Origin: JAGVMG01 sp964461105
GTDB lineage: Bacteria; Chlamydiota; Chlamydiia; Chlamydiales; Rhabdochlamydiaceae
Direction of reading: 5' to 3'
Assembly (NCBI GenBank): GCA_964461105.1
Contig: CAYWSY010000001.1
Coordinates: 1 to 64,000, forward strand
Length of the DNA stretch: 64,000 nt
Under the pieces are notes generated by a model that was not told where the DNA came from, searched no databases, and saw only the letters and a program-made list of their open reading frames with translations. Within the stretch, counting starts at the first letter, position 1. Every line of letters starts with the position of its first letter. The translations under genes and the position numbers were made by a program. Below, one piece after another: positions 27,604 through 37,334 of the stretch.

Positions 27604-27975
27604 TTACTTTTTATGCTGATCTTCTTCGATCTCGCAATTGATATCTTCCTCCTCGTCGGCCAAGGGTTCCTTGTTTTCAAGGAACTCGCGTGCGAGGAGA
27701 TAGATGCCGCCTAGGGCAAATAACACGGGAAGGAGCACTTCCCAATGGATTTTAAATTGAACTGTGACGAAGACACCAATGAAGACAAACAGGGTGATTC
27801 CCATATCATAATGACGGCCAAGAAGGGATTGGCGAATGGCTAGGGGAATGCCCACTGCGAGCATGATTCCAGGCCACCAGGCGCCGAGATAGGAGACGAT
27901 TGCAAGACCGACAAGGAAAAGTGCTGTTGAGAGAACCTTTGCTTTGCGTTTTGAGGTAAGATGGCCTTTTGTCAT
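27604..27975 (-). CDS. Small membrane protein
   Basis: 123 residues with about four hydrophobic stretches (VLSTALFLVGLAIVSYLGAW, GIMLAVGIPLAIRQSLL, ITLFVFIGVFVTV, VLLPVLFALGGIYLLA) and an acidic tail (EPLADEEEDINCEIEEDQHKK). AGGAG sits 7 nt before the ATG. It starts 12 nt after the uvrA stop codon, so it is probably in the same transcript. No functional family recognised. Confidence 0.75.
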   Translation of the reverse strand: MTKGHLTSKRKAKVLSTALFLVGLAIVSYLGAWWPGIMLAVGIPLAIRQSLLGRHYDMGITLFVFIGVFVTVQFKIHWEVLLPVLFALGGIYLLAREFLENKEPLADEEEDINCEIEEDQHKK

Positions 27976-27987
27976 CGATCTGCTCCT

Positions 27988-30900
27988 TTATTTTGGTACA
28001 TAACATAAAACATCTTTTAAGTATTTACCAGTAAGCGAATCCTTATTTTTTACCAACTCTTCGGGGGTTCCTGTTGCAACGACTCTTCCGCCGAGTTTTC
28101 CGCTGCCAGGGCCCATGTCGATGAGCTGATCGGCATTGGAGATCACATCGAGGTTGTGCTCGATGATCACAACCGTGTTTCCGCGTTGCACCAAGGTATG
28201 GAAAATCGCAAGCAATTTTAAGATATCTTCACTATGAAGGCCAACGGTGGGCTCATCTAGCAAATACAGTGTCTTGCCAGTTGAGCGTTTGGCAAGCTCT
28301 CTGCTCAGGCGCATCCGTTGCGCCTCGCCGCCGGAGAGAGTTGCGATCTCTTGGCCAAGCTGAAGATAGCCGAGTCCCACTGAAATGAGCGTCTCAAGAA
28401 TGCGGATCAATTTGGGGATCGGGGGAAGGAACTCGAGCGCCTCTGTCACGGTCATTTGAAGCACCTGCCCGAGGTTTTTCCCTTTGGAAAGGACATTGAG
28501 ACTCAAAGGATTTAATCGATAGCCTCGGCATGACTCGCACGTCACTTTAACAGGAGGAAGAAATTGCATGGCGATGTGTCGGGTCCCTAAGCCCATGCAA
28601 GTAGAGCACATCCCTTTGAGGTGATTAAAGCTAAAATGCTTGGGCATGAGGCCTCTTGTTTTTGCCTCTGGGAGAGAGGCATAAAAATAGCGGAGAGGGG
28701 TCAGCGCGTCCACATAGGTGCTTACATCAGCACGGTTAGTATGTCCAATGGGGTTTTGATTGAGAACGAGGAGCTTGTCAAAGGCTGAGATCCCTTTGAT
28801 CTGTGCGCCTTGATACGTCATCTCGTCTTTGATTTTTTTTGTGGAAAGGGCTTGTTCAATAGCAGGACGCAATAGCGCGTTAATCAAAGTGGATTTTCCT
28901 GAACCGGAAACACCAGTAATGCATGTCAGAGTATTGATTTGAATCTCAATGGATACGGATTGCAAATTATGTAAGGTCCCATTTTCGAGAGTTAAGAGCT
29001 GCTCATTGGTGCGTCTTTTTTTCGGGATGGGAATCTTTTTTCGTCCACTGAGATAAGCGCCGGTTAGCGAATTGGGATTTGCGCAGAGCTCAGAGAAGGT
29101 GCCGCGTGCGGTAATCTCTCCGCCTGCTTTTCCCGCCTCAGGCCCAAAGTCGAGAATATAGTCAGCAAGTTGGATCGTCATGGGATCATGTTCAACTAAA
29201 AGCAAGGTGTTACCCAGATCGCGCAGTTGGATTAATGCTGCATTTAAAAGAGCATTGTCATGGGGATGCAGACCGATCGTCGGCTCATCGAGGACATAGA
29301 GAGCTCCAGTTAATCCTGCACCGAGTTGGCGCGCTAAGCGAATCCGTTGGGCCTCACCGCCACTTAAGGTCGGTGCGCTGCGATCAAGCGAGAGATAACT
29401 GAGGCCAATAGCTTCCAAAAAGTGCAGGCGCTCTTTAAGTTGGCGGAGGGTCTCATTGAGGAATTCAACCTTGTGTGTTTCGAGTTGAATTTGATCGAGA
29501 AACAGCTTGGCCTCTCCGATAGGCAATTGGCAGAGGTCTGCAATGGAGTGGGAATCGATCCGGACATTGCGCGCAAGGGGATTGAGCCTGGTCCCTTTGC
29601 AAGAGGAACAAGGATTTTGATCGAGAAGGGGAAGTAGGACTTCTTTGATCTCTGGATTGATGCTTTTTGAGAGCTTTTCCAGGAGGGGATTAATCCCGAT
29701 CCAACGTAGCATGAGTCCTGATCGTCCGATCGGGTGTTCTGTTTTTGAGCCATTAAGGAAAACCTGGAGCGCTTGTGGGTGCATTTTTGCAAATGGGGTA
29801 TCTTCATCAATCCCCTCTGCATGGAAGACCACAAGCAGGGGCGTTAATGTGGCGCGCACTGCATGTTCTTTCCATAAGTGCGCAATTAATTTAAGCGGAG
29901 TGAGTCTTTGAAACCAGGGGTACCGCGAGAGTTGAGCGCCGAATTGGTAACCGAGCCCCAAACACTCCAAGCACATCCCTTGCTCCGTATTAAATGAGAA
30001 GGTGTGGGGAGTAATGGGAGGATAAGATTTTCCAGTACTTAATACTGCAAAGGCAAGGTTAAAGAAAAGATCTCGATCTTCCAGAGCAGCAACAAGAGTG
30101 CCACCAGAAAAATTGGTAGCGCTTTCAACTGCTTCAAACAAGCGTTTGCGCACGCTTGATGAGATCGCAAGGCGATCGATCACAAGAAAGAGTTCGTTTT
30201 TCCGCTGTTTATCAAACGGGATCTCTTGATCCAGCTCGTAATAGGAGTTGTTTAATCGGATACGCAGATATCCTTGCCTTTGAAGCCGATCTTTGAGTTC
30301 TTCAAAGGATTCGCTGCGTTTTAATGTTAAAGGCGCTAACAAATGAACCTTTGTATTTTGAGGAAGCGCAAGCAGTTGCTCTACTACATAATCTTTGCTA
30401 ATAGTCTCAATTTTTTGTCCTGTTTCCGGGCAATAGGCAGTGCCTAAGTGAGCGTAGAGCACGCGTAAAAAGTCATAAGCTTCCGTCATCGTGCCAATCG
30501 TGCTGCGGGGATTTCCCGCGTGACTTTTTTGTTCAATCGCAATTGCAGGAGAGAGCCCTTCGATGAGATCCGCTTTGGGTTTCGGCATCTGCTTGACAAA
30601 TTGGCGCGAATAGGCAGAAAGGGATTCGATGTAGCGCCTCTGTCCTTCGGCATAGATCGTTTCAAAGGCAAAGGAACTTTTTCCAGATCCAGATGGACCT
30701 GTGCATAAGGTGATTTTTCCTCGAGGGATCTCTACATTGATCCCTTTTAAATTATTTTGAGAAGCGCCTTCTACCGTAATGGTGTTAAGAGAGGAAGCGC
30801 GCGTTTCAGGCGTTAAGGATTGAGAAACATGTTTTTTTGGAAAAAAAATAGGTGCTAATGCCTGTCCTGTTGGAGAATTTTTCTTCGCAATGCTCTCAGG

Positions 30901-33645
30901 CGTTCCTGCCGCAATCACCTCACCTCCATATTTACCCCCTTCAGGACCTAAATCGATCAACCAATCGGCAGTTTTAATGAGATCGATGTTATGTTCGATC
31001 ACAAGGACGGTGTTTCCTTTATCAACCAAGGCCTGGAGCACATCGATGAGCTTTTTAATGTCATGAAAATGCAGGCCGGTGGTGGGTTCATCTAAAATGT
31101 AGAGAGTATTGCCACTAGACGGGCGCGCAAGTTCTTTAGCAAGTTTGATCCGCTGTGCTTCACCTCCGGAGAGAGTGGGAGAAGCTTGCCCTAATTTCAT
31201 GTAGTCGAGACCGACATTGAGCAACGTTTTGAGTTTTTGCTGTAATGAGGGAATCGCTTCAAAAAAGGGGTAAGCCTCCATAACATTCATCTCAAGGACA
31301 TCGTAGATGCTCTTTCCCTTATATAAAATTGCAAGGGTGCTTTCATCAAACCGCTTGCCGTGGCAATGCTCGCATGTGACCCATTCATCCTCCATGAAAT
31401 CCATGTCGATCTTCGTCATTCCCATTCCGCCGCAATGGGGGCAAGAGCCCTCCTTAACATTGAAGCTAAATCTTCCGGGTTTGTATCCGCGGGCCACACT
31501 CTCCGGTAGCTGGCAGAATAGATCGCGGATTTCATCGAAGAGCTTAATGTAGGTCGCTGGATTAGACCTTGGAGTTCTTCCGATTGGCGTTTGATCGATA
31601 GCAATCACTTTGTCGATCAGATCGATCCCACGCAGCGCTCGGTGTTTTCCAACAGGGAGTTTACCATGGTGGTAATGGTTGCAGAGAATGGGGAACAACG
31701 TATCGCTGATGAGCGATGATTTGCCCGAACCTGAAACTCCTGTGACAGCAACAAGGACCTTAAGAGGAATTTCGACATCGATCCCTTTAAGATTGTGGTG
31801 GGAGGCTTGTTCAAGCTTCAATTTCCCAGCAGCTTTTCTTCGCTTCGGGATCGGGATTGATAATCTGCCTGAGAGGTAAGCTCCAGTGATCGAGTCAGGA
31901 GATGCGAGAAGCTCATCGATGCTTCCCTTGACAATGATTTGCCCACCCTTTTCTCCAGCAAGAGGCCCCACATCGACAATCACATCAGCTGCTCTAATCG
32001 TCTCTTCATCATGCTCAACGACAATCACTGTATTGCCTTTATCTTTAAGGCGCATGAGCGTTTGCAACAATTTGTGGTTATCGCGCGGATGTAGACCGAT
32101 CGAAGGTTCATCGAGGACATACGTTGCACCGACTAATCCCGATCCAATTTGTGATGCAAGCCTGACCCTTTGGGCCTCCCCTCCAGATAGGGTAGGAGCG
32201 GTGCGCTCTAGTGACAGGTAGTCTAATCCCACACCTTTAAGAAAAATCAAGCGTTGGACGATTTCTTTAAGAAGTTCTGTCCCAATCTGCAGTTCCTGGG
32301 GAGTGAGGTTCAATCCTTGAAAAAAGCTGAGCGTATCATCAATCGAATAAGCTGTGATCTCAGCAATCCGCTTGCCCCCTAATAATGTGGCAGCGGGATA
32401 AGGACGGATCTTCTCTCCATGACAATCAGGGCAAATGGCCTCTTGCATCAGCTCTCGCATTTTATTGCGATAGACATCGCTCTCCGCTTTTTGAAACCGC
32501 TCTCTTGCCTCAGCGAGCACTCCACGCCATTGGACATATTCATCCCATTTGTTTTGTTTCACAGGGTGAATAAATCGCATTCGCGTCCATTTTTTTTCAG
32601 AGCCATAGAGAATCACCTGTTTGGCTTTCTCTGAGAGTTTGGCCCAAGGAGTATCCACTTTAAATCCATAAATGCGGGCGAGATTATCGTAAATATTTCC
32701 ATAGCGCACGGTGGTGTAAGAGCTGCCGACACTAAAACAATCCTCAGCAATAGAAAGCTCTGGATTGATAATCAAATTTAAGTCGAATTCCTGAATCATG
32801 CCTAGACCTTGGCAGGTAGGGCACATCCCTGAAGGATGGTTGAAGGAAAAATCATGAGGTTCTAAAGGCCCATACGAGAGGCCCGATTTAGGAGAAAACG
32901 CATATTGAGAAAAGAGGGTTTCCTTTCCCGAGTCGACCTCTAAGATGCTTAACAGTCCTTGTCCCAATTCCAGCGCTTGGGTGACAGCTTCTGCAAGGCG
33001 CTGTTTTTCTTCCATCTGAAGAGAGATTCTATCGATGACAAGATCCACATCATGCGCTACTTTTCCATCGATAGAGATCGGTTCACTGAGATCGACCACC
33101 TTGCCATCGAGGCGCACTCGTGTAAATCCTTTGCGAGTAAGTTCGGCAAAATCATCTTTAAATTCCCCTTTCTTTCCTTTGATATAAGGACAGAGGATCA
33201 TTAACTTTGTGCCAGAGGGCAGCTCTAGAATCGAGCGCAGGATCTGTTCAGCACTTTGAGGGCGGACGGGCTCTTTGCTGACAGGGCAGTGGGGAATGCC
33301 AATGCGCGCGTAGAGTACGCGCATAAAGTCATAAATTCCCGTCATCGTCCCAACAGTAGATCTTGGATTTTTTCCGGCGGTTTTTTGTTCAATAGCAATC
33401 GTTGGTGAAATTCCGCTGATCAGTTCAGCATCGGGCTTCGGCAGATCGCCTAGATGGCGCCTTGCATAGGTTGAGAGCGACTCGACATAGCGCCTCTGTC
33501 CCTCGACATAGATTGTATCGAAAGCAAGGGATGACTTGCCCGAACCTGATACCCCTGTAAAGACAATGAGCTGATTGTGGGTGAGGGTAAGGTCAACCTC
33601 TTTGAGGTTGTGGACCTTGACTTTTTTTAAGATGATTTGCCGCAC
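27988..33645 (-). CDS. uvrA: Excinuclease ABC subunit A, tandem double-length form
   Basis: 1885 residues, about twice the normal 940. It contains two complete UvrA units in one chain, each with two ABC modules, so four Walker A motifs: GVSGSGKSSLAF near residue 31, GVSGSGKSSLI near 640, GPSGSGKSSFAF near 985 and GVSGSGKSTLI near 1580. Each is paired with an LSGGEAQR signature. Zinc pairs CPTCQG, CPDCHG, CPHCGG and CSSCKG are visible. Known family trait of Chlamydiota: a fused UvrA that could work as a built-in dimer in nucleotide excision repair. Confidence 0.97.
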   Translation of the reverse strand: MRQIILKKVKVHNLKEVDLTLTHNQLIVFTGVSGSGKSSLAFDTIYVEGQRRYVESLSTYARRHLGDLPKPDAELISGISPTIAIEQKTAGKNPRSTVGTMTGIYDFMRVLYARIGIPHCPVSKEPVRPQSAEQILRSILELPSGTKLMILCPYIKGKKGEFKDDFAELTRKGFTRVRLDGKVVDLSEPISIDGKVAHDVDLVIDRISLQMEEKQRLAEAVTQALELGQGLLSILEVDSGKETLFSQYAFSPKSGLSYGPLEPHDFSFNHPSGMCPTCQGLGMIQEFDLNLIINPELSIAEDCFSVGSSYTTVRYGNIYDNLARIYGFKVDTPWAKLSEKAKQVILYGSEKKWTRMRFIHPVKQNKWDEYVQWRGVLAEARERFQKAESDVYRNKMRELMQEAICPDCHGEKIRPYPAATLLGGKRIAEITAYSIDDTLSFFQGLNLTPQELQIGTELLKEIVQRLIFLKGVGLDYLSLERTAPTLSGGEAQRVRLASQIGSGLVGATYVLDEPSIGLHPRDNHKLLQTLMRLKDKGNTVIVVEHDEETIRAADVIVDVGPLAGEKGGQIIVKGSIDELLASPDSITGAYLSGRLSIPIPKRRKAAGKLKLEQASHHNLKGIDVEIPLKVLVAVTGVSGSGKSSLISDTLFPILCNHYHHGKLPVGKHRALRGIDLIDKVIAIDQTPIGRTPRSNPATYIKLFDEIRDLFCQLPESVARGYKPGRFSFNVKEGSCPHCGGMGMTKIDMDFMEDEWVTCEHCHGKRFDESTLAILYKGKSIYDVLEMNVMEAYPFFEAIPSLQQKLKTLLNVGLDYMKLGQASPTLSGGEAQRIKLAKELARPSSGNTLYILDEPTTGLHFHDIKKLIDVLQALVDKGNTVLVIEHNIDLIKTADWLIDLGPEGGKYGGEVIAAGTPESIAKKNSPTGQALAPIFFPKKHVSQSLTPETRASSLNTITVEGASQNNLKGINVEIPRGKITLCTGPSGSGKSSFAFETIYAEGQRRYIESLSAYSRQFVKQMPKPKADLIEGLSPAIAIEQKSHAGNPRSTIGTMTEAYDFLRVLYAHLGTAYCPETGQKIETISKDYVVEQLLALPQNTKVHLLAPLTLKRSESFEELKDRLQRQGYLRIRLNNSYYELDQEIPFDKQRKNELFLVIDRLAISSSVRKRLFEAVESATNFSGGTLVAALEDRDLFFNLAFAVLSTGKSYPPITPHTFSFNTEQGMCLECLGLGYQFGAQLSRYPWFQRLTPLKLIAHLWKEHAVRATLTPLLVVFHAEGIDEDTPFAKMHPQALQVFLNGSKTEHPIGRSGLMLRWIGINPLLEKLSKSINPEIKEVLLPLLDQNPCSSCKGTRLNPLARNVRIDSHSIADLCQLPIGEAKLFLDQIQLETHKVEFLNETLRQLKERLHFLEAIGLSYLSLDRSAPTLSGGEAQRIRLARQLGAGLTGALYVLDEPTIGLHPHDNALLNAALIQLRDLGNTLLLVEHDPMTIQLADYILDFGPEAGKAGGEITARGTFSELCANPNSLTGAYLSGRKKIPIPKKRRTNEQLLTLENGTLHNLQSVSIEIQINTLTCITGVSGSGKSTLINALLRPAIEQALSTKKIKDEMTYQGAQIKGISAFDKLLVLNQNPIGHTNRADVSTYVDALTPLRYFYASLPEAKTRGLMPKHFSFNHLKGMCSTCMGLGTRHIAMQFLPPVKVTCESCRGYRLNPLSLNVLSKGKNLGQVLQMTVTEALEFLPPIPKLIRILETLISVGLGYLQLGQEIATLSGGEAQRMRLSRELAKRSTGKTLYLLDEPTVGLHSEDILKLLAIFHTLVQRGNTVVIIEHNLDVISNADQLIDMGPGSGKLGGRVVATGTPEELVKNKDSLTGKYLKDVLCYVPK

Positions 33646-33702
33646 AGATGAGGGACTCCGTATTGACTGGAAGGGGTATTGTGGCAGATTCAGGATTTTT
33701 TA

Positions 33703-33735
33703 TATACTGTGTCCGGTTCAAGAGCACTCAAAGTG
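33703..33735. repeat. Lone family B end
   Basis: TATACTGTGTCCGGTTCAAG and AGCACTC match the end of family B, with no partner arm nearby. A second fragment, GGAAGGGGTATT at 33670-33681, matches the opposite end, so this may be what is left of two adjacent copies. The rest of the gap 33646-33823 shows no feature. Confidence 0.55.
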
Positions 33736-33823
33736 GAATCAAATAATAAAAATTCTGTAATTTTGTTTAATTGACTAAATCTCTTTTTCGAAGTATAACA
33801 TCTTCAACTAAAAACGGACAATC

Positions 33824-34567
33824 ATGCCAGCAATTACACCAACTTCATATATAACTTTCTTTTTACCTAAAACAACTGAAGGTCAGCAGGTTTTAACAGC
33901 AACTCTCAAAACGGCAGCGGTCGCTTTAGCCTGTATTCCTTTGCTTGGGGCTAAAATTGCTCTGATTTGTGGTGGGATTACCTTTGTCTCAGAGATTTTT
34001 TTTCGAGGCAGCCCAGATAATCCTCAAACAAATTGGTTTAATACCAAGTCGATTACGATCGGTGCGATTGGTAAAAAATTATTCGAGTTGTTTGTAGGTT
34101 CCCTCTTGATCAGCCTTGGATTTGGAGCGCTCCGCATGGTGGGGATCCTTCCTCTTGCTGCTGCAGGCCCAGTTCAAAGGGTGGTCTCGGAGGGGATGAA
34201 GAAACCCTTAGAATTTGCTTTCAAGGCAATTATCCAGGCTCCGATTGTGGAAGAGATTCTCTTTCGGGGATTCCTCCAAGAACGCTTGGAAGATATTGGC
34301 CATTTCTTTAGTAAAACGATTTGTCCGATCCCAAGGAAAATGGTTCAAAAGATTGCCAATGTGGCCCAGGCAATTTTCTTTGGGTATTGCCATATTATTG
34401 GTGGTCAAGTGATCCCAGCTGCTAAGTGGCTAGTAATGGCGGTAACAGGCTATGTAGGATATGTCTGTGGGGAGGCGAAGCGAAAATATGATACACTTCT
34501 CATTCCGATGGCCTTGCATGGGATCAATAATGCATGGGCATGTGCTGGGTCTTTTTTTCAGAAGTAA
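33824..34567 (+). CDS. CPBP-family intramembrane metalloprotease
   Basis: 247 residues with several membrane helices. The three CPBP (CAAX protease/Abi) motifs are present: VEEILFRGFLQERL (EExxxR), FFGYCHIIGG (His) and MALHGINNAWA (HxxxN). They form the metal site within the membrane. The substrate is unknown; prenyl-protein or peptide processing is typical of the family. No ribosome site is clear before the ATG. Monocistronic, with 71 nt to pyk. Confidence 0.82.
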   Translation: MPAITPTSYITFFLPKTTEGQQVLTATLKTAAVALACIPLLGAKIALICGGITFVSEIFFRGSPDNPQTNWFNTKSITIGAIGKKLFELFVGSLLISLGFGALRMVGILPLAAAGPVQRVVSEGMKKPLEFAFKAIIQAPIVEEILFRGFLQERLEDIGHFFSKTICPIPRKMVQKIANVAQAIFFGYCHIIGGQVIPAAKWLVMAVTGYVGYVCGEAKRKYDTLLIPMALHGINNAWACAGSFFQK

Positions 34568-34638
34568 GTTCCCCCTCTTGAGAACAAACACCAAACCCGA
34601 TAGGATCACATTTGGTAACTGGATAGGGGAAAAAGGGG

Positions 34639-36057
34639 ATGCAGACGCGCACAAAAATTATCTGTACGATCGGTCCAGCGGTAAACTCGTATGAGAAGAT
34701 TCTCGAGCTCATCCATGCGGGGATGAATGTCGCGCGCTTGAATTTCAGCCATGGAACCCATGCAGAGCATCTTAAGGTCATCGACATGCTCAAAAAGGCA
34801 AGAGCTGAACAAAAGGTTCCTCTTGCCATTATGCTCGACACAAAAGGACCTGAGATCCGCATCGGAAAGATTGCCCAAGACAAAATGGCGCTTGTTGCAG
34901 GACAGAAACTGTTGCTTGTTAAAGAAGAGGTTGAGGGAGATTTTCAGCGGCTCAATGTGCATCCAGCAATTGTGTTTGATCATCTTGAGGTGGGTGTCAA
35001 AATTCTCTTCGATGATGGAAACATTACGTCGCGAGTGATTGAGATCCTTCCTCATGGAGCTCTAGTTGAAATTGAGAACTCGGGGATTCTCAAATCACGC
35101 AAAGGGGTCAACATTCCTGGTGTTGATATTGAGCTTCCTGCAATGACCTCGCAAGATGTGGAAGATCTGGTTTTTGGCTGCGCACAGGACGTCGATTTGA
35201 TTGCAGCTTCATTCATCCGTTCTGCCGATCATGTGCGAGAGATCAAGCAACTTCTTGCTGAGCAGGGCAATCCGGAGATCTTGGTCATTGCGAAAATTGA
35301 AAATAGCCAGGGCGTGCGCAATTTTGAGAGTATTCTTCAAGCGGCAGATGGAATTATGGTTGCTCGGGGAGATTTAGGTGTTGAGCTTCCTTTGAAGCAA
35401 GTGCCCAGTCTCCAGAAGATGATGATTCGTAAATGCTACCAAGCCTCAAAACCTGTGATCACCGCAACTCAGATGCTCGAATCAATGATTCAAAATCCCC
35501 GGCCAACACGCGCTGAGGTCTCTGATGTTGCCAATGCGATCTATGATAGCACCTCTGCAGTGATGCTTTCGGGAGAGACTGCAGTGGGTCTCTATCCGAT
35601 CGAAGCGGTTAAAATGATGAAGAGCATCGCCATGGAAGCGGAAAAGGACTTTGATTATCGTACGTTTTTTCAGCATCTATCGGAGATCGATCTTAACGAT
35701 ATCTCAACTTCAGTAGCGCTTGCCTCAGTGCGAACGGCATATTGCTCTCACGCATGTGCGATTTTTGTGTTTACAAGTAGTGGATTAACAACACGGCATG
35801 TCTCACGGTTTCGCCCTCAAATGCCGATCATAGCACTCACTTCGAATCACAAGCTTTATCATCAAATGGCATTGAGTTGGGGCGTTCTTTCGATGGAACC
35901 CTACGCAGCAAAAAATATCCAAGAGGCTTTTGCTCGTACAGTGGAATTGGCGCAACAACATGAGCTAGTTCACAAAGGGGATTTAGTGATTGTGACAGCG
36001 GGATCTCCTTTCGGGATCAGTGGAACTACGAATATGATGCTCGTCGAGAGACTATAG
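34639..36057 (+). CDS. pyk: Pyruvate kinase
   Basis: 472 residues, last step of glycolysis making ATP and pyruvate. Motifs: NFSHGTHAEHLKVID, LDTKGPEIRIG, ARGDLGVELP, KPVITATQMLESM and ANAIYDSTSAVMLSGETAVG. GGGG lies close upstream of the ATG. The TAG stop (36055-36057) falls within the TATAG end of a family B element. Confidence 0.98.
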   Translation: MQTRTKIICTIGPAVNSYEKILELIHAGMNVARLNFSHGTHAEHLKVIDMLKKARAEQKVPLAIMLDTKGPEIRIGKIAQDKMALVAGQKLLLVKEEVEGDFQRLNVHPAIVFDHLEVGVKILFDDGNITSRVIEILPHGALVEIENSGILKSRKGVNIPGVDIELPAMTSQDVEDLVFGCAQDVDLIAASFIRSADHVREIKQLLAEQGNPEILVIAKIENSQGVRNFESILQAADGIMVARGDLGVELPLKQVPSLQKMMIRKCYQASKPVITATQMLESMIQNPRPTRAEVSDVANAIYDSTSAVMLSGETAVGLYPIEAVKMMKSIAMEAEKDFDYRTFFQHLSEIDLNDISTSVALASVRTAYCSHACAIFVFTSSGLTTRHVSRFRPQMPIIALTSNHKLYHQMALSWGVLSMEPYAAKNIQEAFARTVELAQQHELVHKGDLVIVTAGSPFGISGTTNMMLVERL

Positions 36058-36213
36058 TGGTTCCAGTTCAAAGAGTCCTTAAATTAAAATCAAAAAAAAT
36101 AACAGGATAATAGAAAAAGCATGGGTAATTTTCCTTATCCTGCCATCCTATTATCCTGTTATTTTTTCTTTATTCAACTTTGCAGGTATTCTGAGTGCCT
36201 TTGAATGTCTATA
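36053..36213. repeat. Family B element with AACAGGATAATAG core, 161 bp
   Basis: Bounded by TATA at 36053-36056 and 36210-36213 with degenerate family B ends. The core (AAAAAATAACAGGATAATAG, then AAGCATGGGTAATTTTCC and CCTATTATCCTGTTATTTTT) is the same as in 42588-42767 but inverted, and its left arm is about 15 nt shorter. It holds the stop codons of both convergent neighbours, pyk and the gene at 36209. Confidence 0.82.
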
Positions 36214-36538
36214 AGTGCTGGCCTAAGAAGTATTCGACATTCTTAGAAGCTGTTTTTAGGGCTGTTAGAAAGGCCACTCTCTGCAGCTCGTTTGTCATTT
36301 CTGGAACTTCTGTCAAGTCGATGATGGCGGTCTTTAGATAATGCTCGTCAGCTTTGATTTTTGGCTTGTTTTTAGCTATGAACTCGATCATTTCTTCCGC
36401 GCAAAATTCGATTTCATCCCTTGTAGGAGTGTAGTTTGATTTCCGTTCCATATGGGAAATCATCGTGTCGATTTGATTTTTAATTCTTAATACTTCCACG
36501 TGGATGCGGGAATGTTTTGGGGCTGGAGCTGCTGCCAT
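36209..36538 (-). CDS. Small helical hypothetical protein
   Basis: 109 residues, soluble, predicted mostly helical, with a Pro/Ala N-terminus (MAAAPAPKHSRIHVEV) and charged middle (EEMIEFIAKNKPKIKADE). AGGAG sits 6 nt before the ATG, so the start is well supported. No family recognised. The stop codon TAG lies in the palindromic element. AT-rich sequence (36560-36617) separates it from rsmE. Confidence 0.72.
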   Translation of the reverse strand: MAAAPAPKHSRIHVEVLRIKNQIDTMISHMERKSNYTPTRDEIEFCAEEMIEFIAKNKPKIKADEHYLKTAIIDLTEVPEMTNELQRVAFLTALKTASKNVEYFLGQHL

Positions 36539-36617
36539 GGGACTCTCCTTGGTTTCCTTTCTAATTCCATTATTTAATTAAATTGAATTAAATTTCAATT
36601 GAATAATTTTAATTGGA

Positions 36618-37334
36618 TTACTTTCTGAATAAAACCTGTAATAAACTTAAGGCCGCAAGGGGAGCAGTTTCAGTGCGTAAGATATTAGGATGGAGCTTAA
36701 CGCCATGCGCATTTAAGCTGTTTAAGAGGTGGGAAGTTTCACGGGGGTGAAACCCGCTTTCAGGGCCGATGAAAAGGAGAATGGGAGCCCCCTTAGGCAA
36801 TGGGGCTGCATAGTGCCAGAGCCATGGGGCATCAGGAGCGGTGTCTCCAAAAAAAAGAGTGCCTGGGATCGCATTCCATTGAAGAAGAGGGGGGGTTAAG
36901 ACGATTGTAGGTAGATCAAGCCTGCCGCATTGCTTCATTGCAGAGATTAGGATTTGTTCTATCCGTTTGAGTTGGTTGGGGCTAAACGCGCATTTTTCAC
37001 TTAAAAGTCCTGGAAATAACCAGAATTCAGTGACGCCGAGTTCAGTTCCCTTTTCTAAGATCATTTCCAGACGGTTAAAGCGAGGGATTCCTTGAGCTAA
37101 AATTAAGGGAAATTCAGGAGGGGGAAATGTCTGGACCTTATCAATGTGGAGCTCTGCGTGCTTCTTGGAAACATTGGTAAGAGTGGCCTCAGCGAGTTGA
37201 TTGTTTCCGTTGATGAGCTCGAACTTCTCACCCACTCGTGCGCGCATGACATGGCAGATGTGGTGAAACTCAGTATCCTCGAGAACAACGGGTGTTTGAA
37301 GAGGCTGGGTTGTAAAAAAACGCTCATGGGGCAC
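36618..37334 (-). CDS. rsmE: 16S rRNA (uracil-1498-N3) methyltransferase
   Basis: 238 residues, a SPOUT methyltransferase acting on U1498 of 16S rRNA. The C-terminal knot reads FIGPESGFHPRET and ILRTETAPLAALSLLQVLF, the SAM-binding signature. The N-terminal PUA-like part begins MPHERFF. The start codon is GTG and overlaps the end of lpxL by 11 nt, so both genes are read together. Confidence 0.93.
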   Translation of the reverse strand: MPHERFFTTQPLQTPVVLEDTEFHHICHVMRARVGEKFELINGNNQLAEATLTNVSKKHAELHIDKVQTFPPPEFPLILAQGIPRFNRLEMILEKGTELGVTEFWLFPGLLSEKCAFSPNQLKRIEQILISAMKQCGRLDLPTIVLTPPLLQWNAIPGTLFFGDTAPDAPWLWHYAAPLPKGAPILLFIGPESGFHPRETSHLLNSLNAHGVKLHPNILRTETAPLAALSLLQVLFRK

